DNA of 64,000 bases. Source: an uncultured Acidobacteriota bacterium (GTDB lineage Bacteria > Acidobacteriota > UBA6911 > CAINFC01). Positions 53,604 through 63,030 of the stretch are shown piece by piece. A program made the translations under genes and the position numbers. The stretch is from positions 1-64,000 of the forward strand of contig CAINFC010000198.1 in the NCBI GenBank assembly GCA_903847975.1. Direction: 5' to 3'. Below the pieces are notes generated by a model. It saw nothing but the letters and a program-made list of their open reading frames with translations. It was not told the origin of the DNA and did no database searches. Position 1 is the stretch's first letter; every line of letters starts with the position of its first letter.

Positions 53604-54716
53604 TCAGGACGTCTGGATGTAGCCCACCTCGATGACGTACTCGAACAGCTTGCAGAGGAAGGGCATGCCCGTTTCGGGCCACCGCAGGCCCAGACGCGGC
53701 AGCAGGGCGTCCATGTTGGCGGTATCGAAATCCACGTGGTCCGAAAGGTAAGGCAGATAGGCGGAGATGGCTTCGTAAATGCCCATCTCCTCCTCGCTGA
53801 GTCGCGACGGGTCGAACTCGGAAGGATGTACCAGCCTCGTCCGGGAAAAGAGGTGGGCCAGCTCCGGAAAATGCTGCTGCAGGTCCATGAGCATTCCGAT
53901 GCGCTGCGGCACGCGGCTTACCAAGTGGAAGGTTTTGCCGAGTGACTCCGGCACTGCGGAGATGGCCGCGATGCAATCCACGACAAAATCGATCGGCACC
54001 AGGTTCATGCGTCCTTCGGCGTCCACCGGAACCTGGCTCAAGGCGCCGTTGACCAGGATTCGGGTGAACGGGTACAGGACGTTGAACGAGGAAGGGCGGC
54101 CGCTGGTGGAATCTCCCACCACGATACTGGGCCGGAATATGGTGGCCGGCAGCCCGTCGGCCATATCCTTACGTACGCTGACCTCGGCCAGGTACTTGCT
54201 CATTTCATAGAAGTTGGAGAAGACCGGGTGGGAGGGAAGGCTGTCTTCCAGGAGTGGCGTTTCCAGCTGGTTGCCGGCGACGTAGGCGGTGCTGATGTGG
54301 CTGAGCCTTTGCAGCATGCCGCGGCGGTGGGCTTCCCGGCAGAATTCCAGAATATGATGCGTGCCTTCCAGGTTGACGCGGCGGCAGTTGGCCTCGCTGT
54401 CTCCCAGGCGGGTGGTGGCCGCGCCGTGGATGACCAAAAGGCGGTGCTCCATGAGGCGGCGGTATTCGCGCTCCTCCAGCCCGAATCCGGATCGGCCCAG
54501 GTCCCAGCGCAGGATTTCCAGCTTTCCGGCAGGGAGGTTTTCCGGGGAGTCTATGCCAAGCGCCCGGGCGATGCGCATCTCTGCGCTGTGCCTCCCCTTG
54601 TCGCGGGCTACGACCAGCAGGTGAACGGATTCATCGGCCAGGTAGCGGCGCATCAGCCAGCTGCCGACGGTTCCCGTAGCGCCTGTCAACAGTATGTTTT
54701 TCTTTTCTTGCATCAT
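53604..54716 (-). CDS. Thioester-reductase-like SDR (male-sterility NAD-binding domain)
   Basis: The 370-residue protein starts at MMQEKKNILLTGATGTVGSWL, with the GxxGxxG NADP motif, then HGAATTRLGD, the Ser/Thr-containing HISTAYVAG and the YEMSK catalytic Tyr/Lys pair, followed by RPSIVVGDSTSG. This domain reduces acyl-ACP or acyl-CoA thioesters to aldehyde or alcohol in NRPS/PKS and fatty-acyl reductases. Its place in an ACP/ketosynthase operon suggests it releases the chain reductively. Confidence 0.88.
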   Translation of the reverse strand: MMQEKKNILLTGATGTVGSWLMRRYLADESVHLLVVARDKGRHSAEMRIARALGIDSPENLPAGKLEILRWDLGRSGFGLEEREYRRLMEHRLLVIHGAATTRLGDSEANCRRVNLEGTHHILEFCREAHRRGMLQRLSHISTAYVAGNQLETPLLEDSLPSHPVFSNFYEMSKYLAEVSVRKDMADGLPATIFRPSIVVGDSTSGRPSSFNVLYPFTRILVNGALSQVPVDAEGRMNLVPIDFVVDCIAAISAVPESLGKTFHLVSRVPQRIGMLMDLQQHFPELAHLFSRTRLVHPSEFDPSRLSEEEMGIYEAISAYLPYLSDHVDFDTANMDALLPRLGLRWPETGMPFLCKLFEYVIEVGYIQTS

Positions 54717-54763
54717 TGGATTCTGCTTCCTGTCGATCGCACGGACCGTGCTCCTAGATGATA

Positions 54764-56740
54764 CTACATGGTTTTCCCGGGGCCTCGGGGTGCCCGGCTG
54801 TTCGGGCCGTTGGGCAGGGGATTCCAGGGTAAAAAGGTTCGGAAAAAGCCGCGCATCTGGCCGAAGCTCGCCCGGGCGAAGTGCAGGGTGGCCTTGCCGT
54901 CCAGCAGCAACCGGCGCAGCATCGCCGTCCAGGGAACGCTTCGCCATTGCCTCCTTCGAACCAGCGAGAGCCAGCTGCGCCAGAATTCCAGAATTTCGTG
55001 GCAGGGGTAATCCCGGGCATCCGCCGAAAGCGGATTCCATCGGGACCGGGAGGCGCGCCCCGTTCGCCCCACCCCTTCCGGGCCCGGGCCGGGCGCAGGC
55101 TGCAGCCGGTGGCGGGTAGAGAGCCAGAGCAGCTGGATCTCCAGGGTCAGAGCCAGGTAGCCGCCCAGCATGCGCGCCACTTCCGCCATCCTTTTTCTGG
55201 CATAGGACAGCCGGGGCAGCGGCGGCAGCCCGGGACGAATATCCCGGCGGGATTTCCGGCGGAAGTAGCCGGACATCATCGGATGCCGCCGGTCGATGTC
55301 CACGGCGTGCTTGTACCAGACAAAATTGCGAAAGGTTTCCCAGTACAGGGAAGCGGGGATGCGCAGCAGAATGCGCTGCAGATTGGAAAAACAGTAGAAC
55401 TCCCGCCAGGCATCCATGCAGGAGGTCACCAGGCTGCCTTTTTCGGGAAAACCCGGATAGACCATGGTTTCATGGAAATACTCGTAGCTGTTGTAATCGG
55501 CCTCCAGATAGGATTCGCTCTGCAGCAGGTCGAGGTGATCGCGGGAGCCGGGCAGGGGAGTGAGGATAAAAAAGGAAACCTGATCTACCTCGATATCCTC
55601 CATCAGGCAGCGCACGTCCCTTCGCAGCGACTCCGGGGTGTCGAAAGGAAGGCCGAGGATATAGCCGGCATGAACCGTGATTTCCGCGGCCCGGTAGGCG
55701 CCGATCAGGCTGCGATAGTCCTCCAGGTTGTTCTGGCTCTTGCCCACCGCTTTCAGGTTGTCCAGGTTGACGCTTTCCATGCCCACGAATACCTGGGTGC
55801 AGCCGGCCTGCTTGGCTTTCTCTACGAAACGGGGGATCCGGAAGGAGGGCACATCGACCTGCATCATGAAGGTGAGCGGGATGCTCTCCTGCTCGCGCAG
55901 CTGGATCATGGCGTCGAAGATGGCTTCCCAGTGCCGGTTCCGCGAAAAATTGTCATCGGTGAGAAAGTAGAAGCTGACCCCGCCGTACCGGTAATTTTCC
56001 CGCATGGCTTCCTGGATACGATGCGGAGACCGGTAGCGCATTTTCCTCCCCTGAACGGCAATGACGCTGCAGAAGCTGCAGTTAAAAGGGCATCCGCGCC
56101 CGCAGTCGATGGCCCCGAAGTTGGTGGAGACAAATTTTCGCAGGTGAGACAGGGGAATCCGGGGGATGGGGGCTTCGTCGAGCTCCGGCCGCTCGTTCAG
56201 AAAATCGTAGACCGGCTGCAGCTTTCCTTCCAGGCAGTCCCGGAGGAGCCGGCCCCAGGTGGCTTCCACCTCTCCCTTGACCAGGGTCACTCCGGCATCG
56301 AGAAGGGCCTGCATGTCGGGAGGCGGTGGAAGGTGGGCATAAAACCGGCCGCTGACATGAAAACCGCCGATCATCACCGTCAGGCCCCACCGGCGGAATT
56401 CCAGCGCCAGATCCGCGGCCCTGGGGAACTGGTTGCTTTGCACTCCGGCCAGGCAGACGATTACCTTGCGGTTGCCTCTTTGCCGGCGGGCAATCCGCGC
56501 ACAGCGCACGGGCATTACGGTTTCGTCGATCAGCTGCATGCGGAGGCGTACCGGAGGGAGCAGCCCCTGCTCCAGGGCCTGGCAGGTCAGGGTGGCCAGG
56601 CAGCCCAAGGTATTGCTGGGCAGAACCCCGCGGACGTAGCGCACCACATACCCTTCGTCATCATAGTTGGAAGGGCGAATCAGAACCAGGTCCACTTTGT
56701 TCACCGGCCCGCGCCGGCTCTGCGGATTGCCCTTGTTCAT
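54764..56740 (-). CDS. B12-binding domain radical SAM enzyme
   Basis: The 658-residue protein has an N-terminal cobalamin-binding fold (about 15-170, with VMIGGFHVSG) and a radical SAM barrel with C217-P-F-N-C221-S-F-C224. FVGMESVNLDNLKAVGK and GYILGLPFDTPESLRRDV are typical of the family. The DxHxxG base-off cobalamin motif is not evident. An additional C-terminal region (about 470-658) is helical and Arg-rich. Relatives methylate or rearrange unactivated carbons in hopanoids, lipids and antibiotics. Here the substrate is probably the ACP-bound chain or its product. Confidence 0.9.
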   Translation of the reverse strand: MNKGNPQSRRGPVNKVDLVLIRPSNYDDEGYVVRYVRGVLPSNTLGCLATLTCQALEQGLLPPVRLRMQLIDETVMPVRCARIARRQRGNRKVIVCLAGVQSNQFPRAADLALEFRRWGLTVMIGGFHVSGRFYAHLPPPPDMQALLDAGVTLVKGEVEATWGRLLRDCLEGKLQPVYDFLNERPELDEAPIPRIPLSHLRKFVSTNFGAIDCGRGCPFNCSFCSVIAVQGRKMRYRSPHRIQEAMRENYRYGGVSFYFLTDDNFSRNRHWEAIFDAMIQLREQESIPLTFMMQVDVPSFRIPRFVEKAKQAGCTQVFVGMESVNLDNLKAVGKSQNNLEDYRSLIGAYRAAEITVHAGYILGLPFDTPESLRRDVRCLMEDIEVDQVSFFILTPLPGSRDHLDLLQSESYLEADYNSYEYFHETMVYPGFPEKGSLVTSCMDAWREFYCFSNLQRILLRIPASLYWETFRNFVWYKHAVDIDRRHPMMSGYFRRKSRRDIRPGLPPLPRLSYARKRMAEVARMLGGYLALTLEIQLLWLSTRHRLQPAPGPGPEGVGRTGRASRSRWNPLSADARDYPCHEILEFWRSWLSLVRRRQWRSVPWTAMLRRLLLDGKATLHFARASFGQMRGFFRTFLPWNPLPNGPNSRAPRGPGKTM

Positions 56741-56816
56741 GCGTCCCGTCCGAATTTCAATTTACCATGGGTGCCGCCTGTCCGCACATTCCTCCGGCCA
56801 GGCCGCCGCAACGTCC

Positions 56817-58145
56817 TCATGCCGATGGGCGTTCGCCGTAGCGCCCGACCACCAGGGAGACGTTTTGTCCTCCGAATCCAAAGGAGTTGGACTGGGCCTT
56901 GTCGATCGGGAAGGCGCGGGCCTGGTTGGGAATATAGTCCAGGTCGCAAAAAGGGTCCGGCGTTTCATAGTTGATGGTTGGGTGGGCCTGGTTGTGCCGG
57001 ATGCTGAGCACGGTGGCGATCAGTTCGACCGCCCCGGCGGCTGCAATCAGATGACCGATAATGGACTTGGTGGAGCTGACCGGGATCCGGTGGGCGCGAT
57101 TCCCGAAAACCTGCTTGATGGCCAGAGTCTCCATGGCGTCGTTTTCGATGGTGGAGGTGCCGTGCGCGTTGACGTAGTCGATTTCATCCGGACCGGTATT
57201 GCCGTCCTGCAGGGCCAGCCGCATGGCCTCGATGGCTCCCCGCGCTTCCGGATGCGTGTCGGTAATGCGGTAGGAGTCGGCAGTGCTGCCGTACCCCAGC
57301 AACTCGGCGTGAATGGGTGCGCCCCGCCGCAGCGCATGTCCCAGCTCTTCGAGAATGAGAATGCCCGCTCCCTCTCCCAGAACAAATCCGTCGCGCCCGG
57401 CGTCGAAGGGGCGGCTGGTTTTTTCCGGATCGTTCCTCGTAGAAAGGGCCGTCAGGAGGCTGAACCCGATGATGTCCAGGGGGCGGATCATGCTGTGCGT
57501 TCCCCCGCTGATCATGATGTCCGTTACGCCGTGCTGTATGCGGCGGAAGGCCTCTCCGATGGCCTGGCTGCCGGCGGCGCAGGCGGTCAGGCAGTTGAGG
57601 TTGGGCCCCTGGGTGCGGTACCGGCGGGCCAGATACATTGTCGAAGAACCGGCTTCCGACTTGAAAGCCTGGTGGGCGGCCACAATGTCCAGCGAATGCT
57701 TTAGAAAATTGGTCTCCGACAGCTCGCCGTCCGCCAGGGAGCGGTGAACGATTTCCGTCAGGGCCTCCAGGTCAATGCAGCTCCCTTCGCCCGATCCGAG
57801 GTAAATACCCACCCGGTCCGGCCTCTCGCTTTCCAGGTCCAGGCCGGCATCCCGAACGGCCTGATCGGCAGCCACAATGGCCATTTGGGTGCGTCGGTCC
57901 GGGAAATAGCGGTTGTCCAAGGGATAGATGCTTTCGGGAAAGTCGAAATCGGGGATCCATCCGGCGATGCGCACCGGAAAGGTGTCCGCCGGAAAGTAAG
58001 TGATGGGCCGGATGGCCGATCGGCCCCGCATCAGCGTTTCCCAGAAAGCGTCGGCCTCCTGGCCGGCAGGGCTGACGACGCCCAGACCGGTAATGACCAC
58101 CCGCCGCCGGCCGTCTATTCGTTGTGTGCTCTGAAAACCAGACAT
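56817..58145 (-). CDS. Beta-ketoacyl-ACP synthase (FabF-like), intact
   Basis: The 442-residue condensing enzyme has the complete Cys-His-His triad: Cys189 in LTACAAGSQ, His328 in VNAHGTSTIEND and His364 in SSTKSIIGHLIAAAGA. It extends acyl chains by decarboxylative condensation. It overlaps the upstream ketosynthase gene by 31 bp, so the two are made together as a likely heterodimer, like KS-alpha/KS-beta pairs. Confidence 0.92.
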   Translation of the reverse strand: MSGFQSTQRIDGRRRVVITGLGVVSPAGQEADAFWETLMRGRSAIRPITYFPADTFPVRIAGWIPDFDFPESIYPLDNRYFPDRRTQMAIVAADQAVRDAGLDLESERPDRVGIYLGSGEGSCIDLEALTEIVHRSLADGELSETNFLKHSLDIVAAHQAFKSEAGSSTMYLARRYRTQGPNLNCLTACAAGSQAIGEAFRRIQHGVTDIMISGGTHSMIRPLDIIGFSLLTALSTRNDPEKTSRPFDAGRDGFVLGEGAGILILEELGHALRRGAPIHAELLGYGSTADSYRITDTHPEARGAIEAMRLALQDGNTGPDEIDYVNAHGTSTIENDAMETLAIKQVFGNRAHRIPVSSTKSIIGHLIAAAGAVELIATVLSIRHNQAHPTINYETPDPFCDLDYIPNQARAFPIDKAQSNSFGFGGQNVSLVVGRYGERPSA

Positions 58146-59425
58146 GCGCTGTTTCCGCCAAAACTGAAATTATTGACCAGCACGCTTCCCGCCTCCAGGG
58201 AACGGGCCGTGGAAGAAAACCGGAACGCTTCCAGCTCCCGAATCGGCGATTGCAGGTTGATCGTCGGGGGCAGCGTGCGCCTTTGAAGAGAAAGGACAGC
58301 GGCCAGCGAGGCCAGGGCTCCGGAGGCGGAGTGGGTGTGTCCCAGGCTAGATTTTATGGCGGCGGCCCGCGGGCCGGGGGCCCCGGGGAACAAGCGTCTC
58401 ATGGCGCGCGCTTCGGCGCAGTCCATGAAAGGGATTCCGTTCCCGGCCAGGAATAGAGAGTCCACCTCTTTCTCCCTGCATGCGGCATCGGACAAAGCAT
58501 GGCGCGCGGCAATTTCCAGCGAGGGTCCATCCGGGTTCGGCTCCATAGGGTCCCAGGTGTCGGCCGCCGCGCCGTATCCGCTTATTTCCGCATAAACGGC
58601 CGCTTTCCGGCGGAGGGCATGCTCCCGCTCCTCCAGGACCAGAACGGCCGCCCCTTCGCCCATGACCATGCCCCGGTGGCCCTGGTCGAACGGACGGCTG
58701 GCCTGTGAGGGTTCCGCGCCGTCTTCGGCCAGCAGGCCCAGGCGATAAAACTTGACCATGCCCAGCGGGGTTACCTGGGCATCGGTTCCACCGGTGATCA
58801 TCAGGTCGGCCTGGCCGTTGCGGATCATCCAGAAACCCTCGCCGATGGCGTGAGCCGAGGAGGTGCAGAGCGTAGTGATCGTATTGCTGGGTCCCCGGGC
58901 GTTCAGCATGATGGAAACGTGCGAGGCGGCCATGTTGGGGATATATTTCAGCAGCCAGAGCGGAAATACCTGCTGCTGGGATTCCCGGCCGAAGATGTGG
59001 TAGTCCAGCTTCCCCTGGTTCAGGGAGGCCGAGAGGACGTCTTTGAAATCCTGGTATTCGGCGTTCAGGGTACCGGTGCCGAAGCTGACTCCCAGTTTTT
59101 CCGGCTGGAAATTTTCAGGAGACAGGCCGGAGTGCTGGAAGGCGTTGCGGGCTGCGGCCACGGCCAGCTGAATATGGCGGCCCATGATCTTGATGGACTT
59201 GCGGTTTTGCATGAACCGCTCCGGGGCGAAATTGCGAACCTCGCCGGCGATCTGCACCGGGAGCGGATCGGCGCAAAAATTGGACAGGCGCGAGACTCCC
59301 GACTGGCCCCCGGTCAGCCCCTGCCAGAATTCGTCCAGGGTCAGGCCCAGGGAGCTTATGATTCCCAGGCCGGTGACCACAACCCTGCGTTGCTGTGCCT
59401 GGAAGGGAAAGTTGGCAGCGGTCAT
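58115..59425 (-). CDS. Beta-ketoacyl synthase-like protein lacking the first catalytic His
   Basis: The 436-residue protein is FabF-like: Cys187 in TTLCTSSAHAIG and His363 in KSSLGHTHSASGA are present. The segment normally reading NAHGTST is LAGNGIP, so Asn329 stands where the first His should be. The downstream D/E of that motif is also changed. It may therefore be a chain-length factor or a condensing enzyme with altered chemistry. It lies 46 bp after the ACP gene and overlaps the intact ketosynthase. Confidence 0.9.
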   Translation of the reverse strand: MTAANFPFQAQQRRVVVTGLGIISSLGLTLDEFWQGLTGGQSGVSRLSNFCADPLPVQIAGEVRNFAPERFMQNRKSIKIMGRHIQLAVAAARNAFQHSGLSPENFQPEKLGVSFGTGTLNAEYQDFKDVLSASLNQGKLDYHIFGRESQQQVFPLWLLKYIPNMAASHVSIMLNARGPSNTITTLCTSSAHAIGEGFWMIRNGQADLMITGGTDAQVTPLGMVKFYRLGLLAEDGAEPSQASRPFDQGHRGMVMGEGAAVLVLEEREHALRRKAAVYAEISGYGAAADTWDPMEPNPDGPSLEIAARHALSDAACREKEVDSLFLAGNGIPFMDCAEARAMRRLFPGAPGPRAAAIKSSLGHTHSASGALASLAAVLSLQRRTLPPTINLQSPIRELEAFRFSSTARSLEAGSVLVNNFSFGGNSACLVFRAHNE

Positions 59426-59471
59426 GGCTGAGCGCAGGGGGGCATCCGGCCGCAGGGGGCCACTCGAAGGT

Positions 59472-59876
59472 TCAGCAGTTGGTGGCGGCTTGCGAGCACT
59501 TGCTCAGCACGAAATCGATAATCAGTCCGACCGTAAACAGCTTGCCGAGCACCTTCTCCACCTCCTGCCCCGGCTCGATCGGAGTAATGGCGGTAAAATC
59601 CAGTCGCTTTCCCAGTTCCTCGGCGCCAACCGCGGTCAAACGCCCGGCGTTCACATAAGCCGGATTGCGAAGCAGGTCCTGGGGAAAGAGTTCTCCTCTG
59701 GGAATCTTGATATCAAAGCTTTTTTCCAGCCGGTAAATGATGTCGACAAAATCAATGGATTCCGCTCCCAGGTCATCCACCAGTGCTGCTTCCGGGACTA
59801 CGTCCAAAGGCTTCACTCCCAGGGCTTGTACCAGGCAGTTTTGAACCTTATCGAATACTTCCTGACGTGATGGCAT
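59472..59876 (-). CDS. Extended acyl carrier protein
   Basis: The 134-residue protein has an ACP core (about 1-80) with the phosphopantetheine Ser40 in DDLGAESIDFVDIIYRLE. A C-terminal extension of about 50 residues includes NAGRLTAVGAEELGKRL and FTVGLIIDFVL. Similar long ACPs accompany secondary ketosynthase pairs rather than housekeeping fatty-acid synthesis. The ATG at 59876 has an AGGAG site nine bases upstream; a TTG at 59882 is the other option. It is the first gene of the operon. Confidence 0.9.
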   Translation of the reverse strand: MPSRQEVFDKVQNCLVQALGVKPLDVVPEAALVDDLGAESIDFVDIIYRLEKSFDIKIPRGELFPQDLLRNPAYVNAGRLTAVGAEELGKRLDFTAITPIEPGQEVEKVLGKLFTVGLIIDFVLSKCSQAATNC

Positions 59877-60082
59877 TGACAAAGACTCCTTACTCCATGA
59901 ACTCCATTTCGCGCATCCAATATCTTCTTCCTATCCCTTCCTCCAGGTGGAGGGGAAGGAAGGAACGGGAAATTGCCCGAGGCAATCCGATCCATGAATA
60001 CTTATCCCAAGCGCGCTAAGAAGCGCATATGTTAATACCGGCGGCTTTTTTTGTCAACGTCCCGCCGAGTTGGCTTGTCCGG

Positions 60083-60111
60083 TTGACCTCGCTAAAGCCA
60101 TTTCATATAAT
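60083..60111 (+). promoter_or_regulatory. Sigma70 promoter of the FHA/PP2C module
   Basis: TTGACC (60083-60088) and TATAAT (60106-60111) are separated by 17 bp, nearly consensus, about 47 bp ahead of the FHA gene ATG. Confidence 0.85.
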
Positions 60112-60157
60112 AGTTTCAGGTACAATTAAGGGTATTCATAAGCATCGGGAATTTCAC

Positions 60158-61273
60158 ATGATCAAGTGTCGCGGCTGTGGTCGGGAAAACGAGGATTCAT
60201 ACAGCTTTTGCCAGGACTGCGGTGCGAGGCTGGCACCGCCGGCGGAGTCGCCTTTGCCCGGAACGGCACGTCCGGTTTCCGGTTTCCGTCCGGAGACGCC
60301 TCCTTTGCCCCGAGCCTGCCCGCCTGTTCTGGAAGACAACCAGCGTACCTCGGTGCTGGAAAAGGTTCCCCGAACCGGCTCCGTTCCCGTCCCGGCGATT
60401 CCCGTATCCCTTCCGCCGGAAGAAAAAAAGGCCACCCGCGAACCGACCACGCCCCGCGCTCCCGTCGCGCTGCCCGGCAGCTTGCAGACCTGCCGGTATT
60501 GCGGGGCGGAAGTCAGCGATCGGTTCCGGTTTTGCGGCATGTGCGGGCGTCCCTTCCAGCTTACCGGGAGGGAGACCGATGAGGAACTGGCAGAGCCGGC
60601 CGGTTCCAAGGCCCCCCAGCCGCACCTGGCCGCTCTGCTGCGGATGAAGGAGGATGAAACCCCGGACTTCTGCTTCTATCTCCCCTTCGGGGAGACCCTG
60701 ATCGGCCGGGAAATGGGCGATCTGGTCTTTTCCAGCGACAACCTCCTTTCCCGGAGGCATTTGCGCATTGTGGTGGACGGGCGCACGGTAACCCTGGAGG
60801 ACCTGGGCAGCACCAACGGCACCTATCTGCGGTTGAAGCAAGCCGTGCCGCTGCAAAACGGGGACTACCTGCTGATTGGCAAACAGATCCTGCGATTCGA
60901 TCTGCTGGACGGTGCCTCCCCCAAGGATTTGCCGGAAGAGGCAGCCAACCGCACCCTGATGCTCGGAAGCCTGCAGCCGACCGGACATGCCCGGCTGGTC
61001 AAGCAGCTGTTTTACGGGCAGATCGGCAACGAATACCTGCTGACCGAAGAGTGCACAACGATCGGGCGGGAGGCGGGCGACATCACTTTCCGTAACGACA
61101 CCTCCGTCTCGCCTAAGCATGCCAGGATCCTCCGGCAAGGCAGTTCCTATCTGCTGGAAGATCTGAACAGTTCCAAGGGTACTTATGTAAGGCTGCGCGC
61201 TGCGAAGCGGGCGGGTGATAGTGATTTTTTTGTAATCGGCAATCAGGTCTTTCAGGTCCGGATTGTTTCCTAA
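60158..61273 (+). CDS. Zinc-ribbon, double-FHA protein
   Basis: The 371-residue protein starts at MIKCRGCGRENEDSYSFC, since the promoter lies downstream of earlier in-frame ATGs. Two zinc ribbons (CxxC...CxxC at about 4-22 and 112-130) flank a Pro-rich spacer. Two FHA domains follow: GREMGDLVFSSDNLLSRRHLR with LGSTNGTYL, and GREAGDITFRNDTSVSPKHAR with NSSKGTYV. FHA domains bind phosphothreonine, so this is a reader in Ser/Thr kinase signalling. The PP2C gene follows after 12 bp. Confidence 0.9.
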   Translation: MIKCRGCGRENEDSYSFCQDCGARLAPPAESPLPGTARPVSGFRPETPPLPRACPPVLEDNQRTSVLEKVPRTGSVPVPAIPVSLPPEEKKATREPTTPRAPVALPGSLQTCRYCGAEVSDRFRFCGMCGRPFQLTGRETDEELAEPAGSKAPQPHLAALLRMKEDETPDFCFYLPFGETLIGREMGDLVFSSDNLLSRRHLRIVVDGRTVTLEDLGSTNGTYLRLKQAVPLQNGDYLLIGKQILRFDLLDGASPKDLPEEAANRTLMLGSLQPTGHARLVKQLFYGQIGNEYLLTEECTTIGREAGDITFRNDTSVSPKHARILRQGSSYLLEDLNSSKGTYVRLRAAKRAGDSDFFVIGNQVFQVRIVS

Positions 61274-61285
61274 CCTATCAGGAAT

Positions 61286-62995
61286 GTGCCTTATTTATAT
61301 ATGAATCAATCAAACTCAATGGATACCGCGCTGGATGTGACTGTCAGCATTCCAGGTTGTTTCGTCAACGTGTTTGGAATGACCGATACCGGCATGGTTC
61401 GGGGACACAACGAGGACAACTTCCTCATCGCCGACTTGAGCGCCCGGAATACCGGCGTCCGGCCGGAAGTGACCCATCACCGCGTGGAGCACTTCGGCAG
61501 CCTTTTTATGGTCGCCGACGGCATGGGCGGCGGCGCGGCCGGGGAGGTGGCCAGCCAGATGGCGGTCAGTCACGTCTATCACCAGTTTTCCGAAGAGCTC
61601 CGGACCCTGCCGCATCTCGACAAAAACATCTTTGTGCAGAAGCTGAAAAAGGCGGTGGAATACGCCAACGGCGCCATTTTCCAGGAAAGCCGGAACAATC
61701 CTGAATTCAAGGGAATGGGCACCACCACCTCTGCGGCCGGGCTGCTGAAGGGCAGCCTTTTCATTGCTCAGGTGGGGGACAGCCGGGCCTATCTGGTTCG
61801 CAACAAAACCATCAAGCAGATCACCAAGGACCAGTCCCTGGTCAACAAGCTCCTGGATGCCGGGCTGATCACCGAGGAAGAGGCCGAAAACCACGAGAAC
61901 AAGAATGTCATTCTGCAGGCCCTCGGGGTAAACGAAAAAGTGGAGGTGATCGTATCCACCATCGACCTTCGCCTGAACGATACCCTGATTATATGCAGCG
62001 ATGGCCTGTCCGGGCTGGTCAAGGCGGAGGAAATAAGCCAGGTGGTGCAAAGCGCGCCCAGCCAGGAAGATGCTTGCCGCACGCTGATCGGCATGGCCAA
62101 CCAGCGGGGCGGCCACGACAATATTACGGTGATTATCGCCCGGTTTGACGGGGAAGCCCTGCCGCCGGCTCAGCCACAGGATACGATAGAATACCGGCTG
62201 TTCTCGGAAAGCTCGCCGCCTCCTGCCGAGCCGGCGGTCAAACCGGCTCCGGCCCCGGCCGTCCGGCCACCGGAAAGCGTTCCCCAGCCCGCGCCTTCCC
62301 CCGCCGGCCCGGCAAAACCGTTCCGCTGGTCTCTGCTGGCGGCCATCGCTTTTCCGATTCTGGTCCTTCTGGCGGTGGTGGTCTGGGTGTACCTGTCGGA
62401 TGCAGAGAGGAAGCCGGCTTCGGTGAAATCGACGGAATCCACGATGGCTCCTTCCCGCGTCCAGCCTCCGGCCACCACTGTCCCGCCGGCCGCGCCGTCC
62501 AGCACCGCAGCGGAACCCAAACCTCTCTCCGCGGCTCCGGCCGTTGGAGCAGGAGCTCCCGATTCGGCCCCGCGGAAGGGCGATGGCCCGGCGCCGGGAG
62601 GCACGGATGCCGTGCGGGCCAGGCCGGCGCCTGTCGATAAAAAGCCGCGCCCCAAAACCGGCTCGGCCAAAGGGAAGTCGACGCCGGCCCTGGAAGCCAT
62701 TGAAACCCAGGCGGAGGGGGGGGGCAAGGAGGATCCCGATGCTGCCGCAGTGGAAGTGGAGATTCGCACCGACCCTCCGGAACTGATGAAGCTTCTGAGG
62801 ATCAGCCGGAACGGCTCGGAAGTTGCCTTGGCCTCCCGGATGAAACCCGGACTGTACAAGCTGACGCTGCCGGTAGAAGGCACGCTGCGGACGCTGCCGG
62901 ACATGGACATCACTCCCGGCGGGAAGAATTTCATCCTGGTCAGGGTGGATCCCCTGGGCGGCGATGCCAGTATCGACAGGCGGGTTGAGCCCTGA
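61286..62995 (+). CDS. Membrane-anchored PP2C-type Ser/Thr phosphatase
   Basis: The 569-residue protein has a PP2C domain (about 30-290): VRGHNEDNFLI, VADGMGGGAAGE, AQVGDSRAYLV, TKDQSLVNKL, ICSDGLSGLV and GGHDNITVI supply the metal sites. A Pro-rich stretch leads to one membrane helix (SLLAAIAFPILVLLAVVVW, about 350-368), then a long Ala/Pro-rich linker with a run of nine G in the DNA (62716-62724) and a C-terminal beta domain outside. The GTG at 61286 or the ATG at 61301 may be the start. It should reverse the marks read by the FHA protein. Confidence 0.9.
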   Translation: MPYLYMNQSNSMDTALDVTVSIPGCFVNVFGMTDTGMVRGHNEDNFLIADLSARNTGVRPEVTHHRVEHFGSLFMVADGMGGGAAGEVASQMAVSHVYHQFSEELRTLPHLDKNIFVQKLKKAVEYANGAIFQESRNNPEFKGMGTTTSAAGLLKGSLFIAQVGDSRAYLVRNKTIKQITKDQSLVNKLLDAGLITEEEAENHENKNVILQALGVNEKVEVIVSTIDLRLNDTLIICSDGLSGLVKAEEISQVVQSAPSQEDACRTLIGMANQRGGHDNITVIIARFDGEALPPAQPQDTIEYRLFSESSPPPAEPAVKPAPAPAVRPPESVPQPAPSPAGPAKPFRWSLLAAIAFPILVLLAVVVWVYLSDAERKPASVKSTESTMAPSRVQPPATTVPPAAPSSTAAEPKPLSAAPAVGAGAPDSAPRKGDGPAPGGTDAVRARPAPVDKKPRPKTGSAKGKSTPALEAIETQAEGGGKEDPDAAAVEVEIRTDPPELMKLLRISRNGSEVALASRMKPGLYKLTLPVEGTLRTLPDMDITPGGKNFILVRVDPLGGDASIDRRVEP

Positions 62996-63030
62996 AACCG
63001 GAACCAGCGCCCATCCCGCCGAGATCCTTT

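Noticed and set aside
53577-53976. N-terminal extension of the GT4 gene at 52270-53574
   Set aside because: The region is the coding sequence of the reductase in another frame; the family start is MRILHL.
59930-59975. Possible terminator in the ACP/FHA divergent gap
   Set aside because: A GGAGG/CCTCC hairpin is visible but no T run follows on either strand.
60029-60157. N-terminal extension of the FHA protein
   Set aside because: The extension lies over and upstream of the promoter at 60083-60111, so it cannot be translated from that transcript.
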